From assembly GCF_024741815.1 (NCBI RefSeq), contig NZ_CP102951.1:4788001-4852000 (forward strand): a DNA stretch of 64,000 bases, in the 5' to 3' direction. The notes under the pieces were generated by a model that worked only from the letters and a program-made list of their open reading frames with translations, searched no databases and had not been told where the DNA came from. Positions 60,754 to 64,000 of this stretch are shown here, piece by piece (the stretch's first letter is position 1; the number at the start of each line of letters is the position of its first letter). The stretch is from Pseudomonas sp. LS1212. GTDB lineage: Bacteria > Pseudomonadota > Gammaproteobacteria > Pseudomonadales > Pseudomonadaceae. A program made the position numbers and the translations under genes.

Positions 60754-62160
60754 ATGTCGGCATGGCGCAATATCAGCCTGTGGATGGATCAGCTTGAAGA
60801 GCCGCTGACAGCGCGCGCACCGTTGCGCGAGGACCTGGATGTCGATGTCGCGATCATCGGCGCCGGCTATACCGGGCTCTGGACTGCCTATTACCTCAAG
60901 CGCCTCAAGCCCGAGCTGAGCATAGCCATCGTCGAAGCACAAACCGCCGGCTTCGGCGCATCCGGGCGCAATGGCGGCTGGCTAATGGGCAATGTGCTCG
61001 GGGAAGATCGCCTGCTGGCCGGACTTTCTCCGCAACAGCGGCGCGCCTCTTTCGATCTGCTGCACGGCATCCCCGATGAAGTCAAAAGCGTGCTGGACCG
61101 TGAAGGCATTGCTTGCGATTACCGCAAGGGCGGCGTGCTGTATTGCGCAGCCCGTTATCCCGAGCAGGAAGTCACCCTGCGCAACTACCTCAAGAAGCTG
61201 TACAGCCAAGGGCTGAGTGAAAGCGACTACCGCTGGTTGAGCCCGGCCGAGCTGAACGAGCAACTGCGCGTTGCCACGCCCTTTGGCGGCATCCACACGC
61301 CGCACTGCGCAACGATCCAGCCAGCCAGGCTGGTGCGCGGGCTTGCCCAGGCGGTCGAGCGCATGGGCGTCAGGCTGTATGAAAACAGCCCGGTCACCGA
61401 TTGGCAGTCCGGTTGCGTGCGCACCGCACAGGCGCGGGTCAATGCACGCTGGGTCGTCCCCGCAGTGGAAGGCTATTCAGTTACCTTGCCGCCACTGGGT
61501 CGCTATCAAATGCCGGTGCAGAGCCTGCTGGTGGCCACCGAGCCGCTGCCTGAGCAAGTCTGGGATCAGATCGGTTTGAACCAGGGCCAGGCTTTCAGCG
61601 AAAACAGCCGCCAGGTCACCTACGGCCAGCGCAGTGCCGACAACCGCCTGGTGTTCGGTGCGCGTGGTGGCTATCGCTTTGCCGGTCGCCTGCGCGAAGA
61701 CTTCAATCTCACCGACAGTGAAATCGAGCTGCGTCGCTATCTGTTCGGCGAGCTGTTCCCGCAACTCAAGGATGTACGGATCACCCACGCCTGGGGCGGC
61801 AACCTGGGCATGTCCCGACGCTTCCAGCCGCACATGCTGTGCGACCCGGCCAACGGTATCGCCCTGTCCGGCGGCTACGGCGGCGAAGGCGTCGGCGCCA
61901 GTAACCTGGGCGGACGCACCCTGGCCGACCTGATTCTGGGGCGCGACAGCGAACTGACGCATCAACCCTGGGTGCTGCAATCCGGCCGCCTGCAGGCCCT
62001 GCGCCGCTGGGAGCCGGAACCCTGCCGCTGGCTGGGCTACAACGCAATCATCCGCAGCTTCGTGCATGAAGACCAGACCCTGGCCAACCCCGCCAGCCCG
62101 CCCTGGCGACGCCAGCTGGCCTGCCGCCTGGCCAACTTCATGGAAGGCTTCATGCGCTGA
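60754..62160 (+). CDS. FAD-dependent amine/amino-acid oxidase-like protein (DAO family)
   Basis: A 468-residue flavoprotein of the DadA/PuuB group. The dinucleotide motif is VDVAIIGAGYTGLWTAYYL with Gly36-Ala-Gly38 to Gly41. The next block is GFGASGRNGGWLMGNVLGED, typical of gamma-glutamylputrescine oxidase-like proteins. The C-terminal FAD contact is GIALSGGYGGEGVGASNLGGRTLADLI. The middle HTPHCATIQPARLVRGLAQAVERMGV is also standard. Substrate is unknown; the PotF-like gene downstream points to a polyamine or related amine. I start at ATG 60754 behind GGAGTCAGCA. Confidence 0.87.
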   Translation: MSAWRNISLWMDQLEEPLTARAPLREDLDVDVAIIGAGYTGLWTAYYLKRLKPELSIAIVEAQTAGFGASGRNGGWLMGNVLGEDRLLAGLSPQQRRASFDLLHGIPDEVKSVLDREGIACDYRKGGVLYCAARYPEQEVTLRNYLKKLYSQGLSESDYRWLSPAELNEQLRVATPFGGIHTPHCATIQPARLVRGLAQAVERMGVRLYENSPVTDWQSGCVRTAQARVNARWVVPAVEGYSVTLPPLGRYQMPVQSLLVATEPLPEQVWDQIGLNQGQAFSENSRQVTYGQRSADNRLVFGARGGYRFAGRLREDFNLTDSEIELRRYLFGELFPQLKDVRITHAWGGNLGMSRRFQPHMLCDPANGIALSGGYGGEGVGASNLGGRTLADLILGRDSELTHQPWVLQSGRLQALRRWEPEPCRWLGYNAIIRSFVHEDQTLANPASPPWRRQLACRLANFMEGFMR

Positions 62161-62201
62161 GGCGCATAGCACTCACTCCCCCCTGAACAGGAACATCGGG
62201 C

Positions 62202-62543
62202 ATGACCATTACCCATTTCAAGAACACCGCCACCGTGACACTGGAAGAGTCGAACCCCGTCGCCGTGCCGCTGGGCGAGCCGGTGGCGATTGCCTCGGTG
62301 ACCGCGGTGGAACGCAGTGACGGCGTCGAAACCGGCATCTGGTCCTGCACGCCCGGCCGCTGGCGGCGGCAGATCGTTGCCCAGGAGTTCTGTCACTTCA
62401 TCCAGGGCCGCTGCACCTTCACCCCCGATGACGGTGAGCCGCTGGAAATTACCGCTGGCGATGCCCTGATGTTGCCCGCCAACAGCACCGGGATCTGGGA
62501 TATCCAGGAAACCGTGCGCAAGACCTACGTTTTGATCCTCTGA
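62202..62543 (+). CDS. Cupin-domain protein (DUF861/cupin_3 type)
   Basis: A 113-residue single-domain beta-barrel protein. The cupin signature is seen in GIWSCTPGRWRRQIVAQEFCHFIQGRCTFTPDDGEPLEITAGDALMLPANSTGIWDI. Cupin_3 proteins often sit beside oxidases and transporters of amine or ureide catabolism, but no enzymatic activity is established for this type. It lies 41 bases after the oxidase and 50 before the PotF-like gene, in the same direction, so the three are probably one transcript. Confidence 0.87.
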   Translation: MTITHFKNTATVTLEESNPVAVPLGEPVAIASVTAVERSDGVETGIWSCTPGRWRRQIVAQEFCHFIQGRCTFTPDDGEPLEITAGDALMLPANSTGIWDIQETVRKTYVLIL

Positions 62544-62563
62544 TCGCTTGCCAAAGATTCTTC

Positions 62564-62571
62564 AACAAAAA
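62564..62571 (+). promoter_or_regulatory. Candidate Hfq/Crc motif at the potF-like gene
   Basis: AACAAAAA fits AANAANAA and lies 22 bases before the ATG, just upstream of the AAGGAA ribosome site. Confidence 0.4.
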
Positions 62572-62593
62572 AGCCAAGACAAGGAATCCAGAC

Positions 62594-63673
62594 ATGCTCC
62601 GATTGACCATTGCCCCGCTGATGTTGGTCGCCTCCATCACCCAGGCCGCCGAGACAGTGAAGATCTACAACTGGTCGGACTACATCGCCCCCGACACCCT
62701 CAAGGCCTTCCAGAGCACCAGCGGGATTTTGCCGGTGTATGACGTTTATGACAGCAACGAGACCCTGGATGGCAAGTTGATGACCGGCAAATCCGGCTAT
62801 GACGTAGTCTTCCCCTCCAACCACTTCATGGCCCGGCAAATTCAGGGCAAGGCGCTCAAGCAACTGGACAAGTCCCAGTTGCCGAACTGGAAAAACCTCA
62901 ACCCGGTGCTGCTCAAGGCCCTGGAAGGCAATGACCCGGGCAACCAGCATGGCTTCCCCTACCTGTGGGGCAGCACCGGTATCGGCTACAACGTGGACAA
63001 GGTCAAAGCGGTGCTTGGCGACAATGCACCAGTGGATTCCTGGGATCTGATCTTCAAGCCCGAGTACATGAGCAAGCTCAAGCAATGTGGCGTGGCAATC
63101 CTCGACAACGGCCCGGAGTTGCTGCCCGCCGCGCTCAACTACCTGGGCCTGCCGCACCACAGCAAGAACCCGGAGGATTACAAGAAAGCCGAAGCGCTGC
63201 TGATGAAAGTGCAGCCGTACGTCAGTTACTTCCATTCCTCGAAGTACACCAGCGACCTGGCCAACGGCAACATCTGCGTGGCGGTGGGCTTCTCCGGCGA
63301 TATCCTGCAGGCAGAAAACCGCGCCAGGGAAGCCAACAACGGGGTGAATATCGGTTACTCGATCCCCAGGGAAGGTGCGGCGATCTGGTTCGACATGGTG
63401 GCGATGCCGGCCGATGCACCGGATGAAAAGGCCGGGTATGCCTTCATGAATTACCTGCTGGAACCGCAGGTGATGGCCAACATCAGCAACTACGTGCATT
63501 ACGCCAATGGCAATGAAGCGGCCGACAAGCTGATCGACCCGGCGATCAAGGCTGATACCAAGGTGTATCCGAGTGAGGCGATGATGGGCAAGTTGTTTGC
63601 CCTGGAGGCCATGCCGCTGAATATCGACCGGATTCGGACGCGGCTGTGGACGAAGATAAAGTCGGGGAGTTGA
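62594..63673 (+). CDS. Periplasmic polyamine-binding protein, PotF-like
   Basis: A 359-residue SBP_bac_8 protein of the PotD/PotF/SpuD group. The signal peptide MLRLTIAPLMLVASITQA ends at residue 18. VKIYNWSDYIAPDTLKAFQS is the family N-terminus, with the Trp-Ser-Asp-Tyr that contacts putrescine in PotF. YDVVFPSNHFMARQIQGKAL, HGFPYLWGSTGIGYNVDKVKAV and AVGFSGDILQAENRAREANNGV follow. No permease or ATPase gene is next to it, so it must use a transporter encoded elsewhere or act as a sensor. It converges with prfC. Confidence 0.9.
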   Translation: MLRLTIAPLMLVASITQAAETVKIYNWSDYIAPDTLKAFQSTSGILPVYDVYDSNETLDGKLMTGKSGYDVVFPSNHFMARQIQGKALKQLDKSQLPNWKNLNPVLLKALEGNDPGNQHGFPYLWGSTGIGYNVDKVKAVLGDNAPVDSWDLIFKPEYMSKLKQCGVAILDNGPELLPAALNYLGLPHHSKNPEDYKKAEALLMKVQPYVSYFHSSKYTSDLANGNICVAVGFSGDILQAENRAREANNGVNIGYSIPREGAAIWFDMVAMPADAPDEKAGYAFMNYLLEPQVMANISNYVHYANGNEAADKLIDPAIKADTKVYPSEAMMGKLFALEAMPLNIDRIRTRLWTKIKSGS

Positions 63674-63701
63674 TTGGCTTGATGGTGTCTGGGCGGTCCT
63701 C

Positions 63702-63784
63702 ATCGCGGGCAAGCCCGCTCCTACAAGGTCCGCGCAGAACCTGTAGGAGCGGGTCTTGCCCGCGATCGAGCGCAAAGCGCTCGC
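63702..63784. repeat. REP doublet (REPIN-like) with one-base insertion and tail hairpin
   Basis: Arm ATCGCGGGCAAGCCCGCTCC plus TACA at 63702-63725 is inverted at 63742-63766, the second copy having one extra T. A tail hairpin CGAGCGC(AAA)GCGCTCG at 63767-63783 follows and ends 7 bases before the prfC stop. It could also serve as the boundary between the converging genes. Confidence 0.85.
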
Positions 63785-63790
63785 CGACGA

Positions 63791-64000
63791 TCAATGGTGC
63801 TCGCGAGTAGCGCGGAATTTCACATCAGGCCAGCGCTCTTCCATCAGCGCCAGGTTGACCCGCGTCGGCGCCAGGTAGGTCAGGTGACCACCACCGTCGA
63901 CCGCAAGGTTTTCCACGGCCTTGACCTTGAATTCCTCGAACTTCTTCTTGTCGTCACAGGAAATCCAGCGGGCCGACCAGACAGTGATCGGCTCGTAGGC
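63791..64000 (-). CDS. prfC: Peptide chain release factor 3, C-terminal end only
   Basis: The last 69 codons and stop of RF3, the GTPase that recycles RF1/RF2 after termination. On the minus strand the translation contains AYEPITVWSARWISCDDKKK, then DGGGHLTYLAPTRVNLALM and ends VKFRATREHH. The stretch (Y)EP(I)...GG..LTY.AP..VNL and the terminal REH match the RF3 C-terminal domain. The rest lies beyond position 64000. Confidence 0.9.
   Translation of the reverse strand, partial: AYEPITVWSARWISCDDKKKFEEFKVKAVENLAVDGGGHLTYLAPTRVNLALMEERWPDVKFRATREHH

Overview
The window is core chromosome of a fluorescent-type Pseudomonas (P. putida / P. fluorescens side of the genus). I infer this from high-GC coding sequence, a gene order that follows the P. 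aeruginosa block from trpS through roxSR to dppF as I remember it, typical Pseudomonas proteins (AlgW, RoxS/RoxR, OprD-family porin, fused CysNC, long TrpS) and three REP-type inverted repeats of the kind common in P. putida/fluorescens genomes. I see no prophage, insertion sequence, CRISPR array, rRNA or tRNA.

Layout. 1-2.5 kb: partial trpS, an alpha/beta hydrolase and zapG. 2.7-6.5 kb: sulfate activation (cysD-cysNC) and a Nif3-like protein. 6.7-7.9 kb: algW, the DegS-like protease that starts release of the envelope-stress sigma factor. 7.9-12.7 kb: hisC-hisD-hisG, murA and ibaG on the minus strand. 12.8-15.8 kb: mlaFEDCB (phospholipid transport across the envelope). 16.1-23.2 kb, plus strand: kdsD-kdsC-lptC-lptA-lptB (Kdo synthesis and LPS export), then rpoN-hpf-ptsN-rapZ-npr (sigma-54 and nitrogen PTS). 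23.3-27.6 kb: pmbA and tldD on either side of darP, plus a nitrilase-family amidase. 27.6-36.5 kb, minus strand: yhdP, rng, maf, mreD, mreC, mreB. 36.7-39.9 kb: gatCAB.

40-48 kb holds smaller units: a short RlpA-like lipoprotein, a CaCA-family exchanger, an AroP-type permease, an AEC-family transporter, a YddA/SbmA-type ABC protein and the RoxS/RoxR redox two-component system. 48.1-59.7 kb is a peptide uptake locus: a SIMPL-domain protein, three DppA-type binding proteins, an OprD-family porin and dppBCDF. 59.9-63.7 kb is a compact accessory module: AraC-type regulator, FAD amine-oxidase-like protein, cupin and a PotF-like binding protein. The window ends in the 3' end of prfC.

Much of the window serves the cell envelope: LPS (kds, lpt), phospholipid (mla, yhdP), peptidoglycan and shape (murA, mre), and stress sensing (algW). 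No gene cluster looks like a wholly new system. The best leads are local: two genes (mreC and the CaCA exchanger) that appear to start at ATT behind good Shine-Dalgarno sites; a CaCA exchanger lacking two expected acidic cation ligands; the amine-oxidase/cupin/orphan PotF module with a SnoaL-AraC regulator; a dpp locus without the local repressor known from P. aeruginosa; candidate Hfq/Crc sites at the porin and potF; and paired REP elements with a shared tail.
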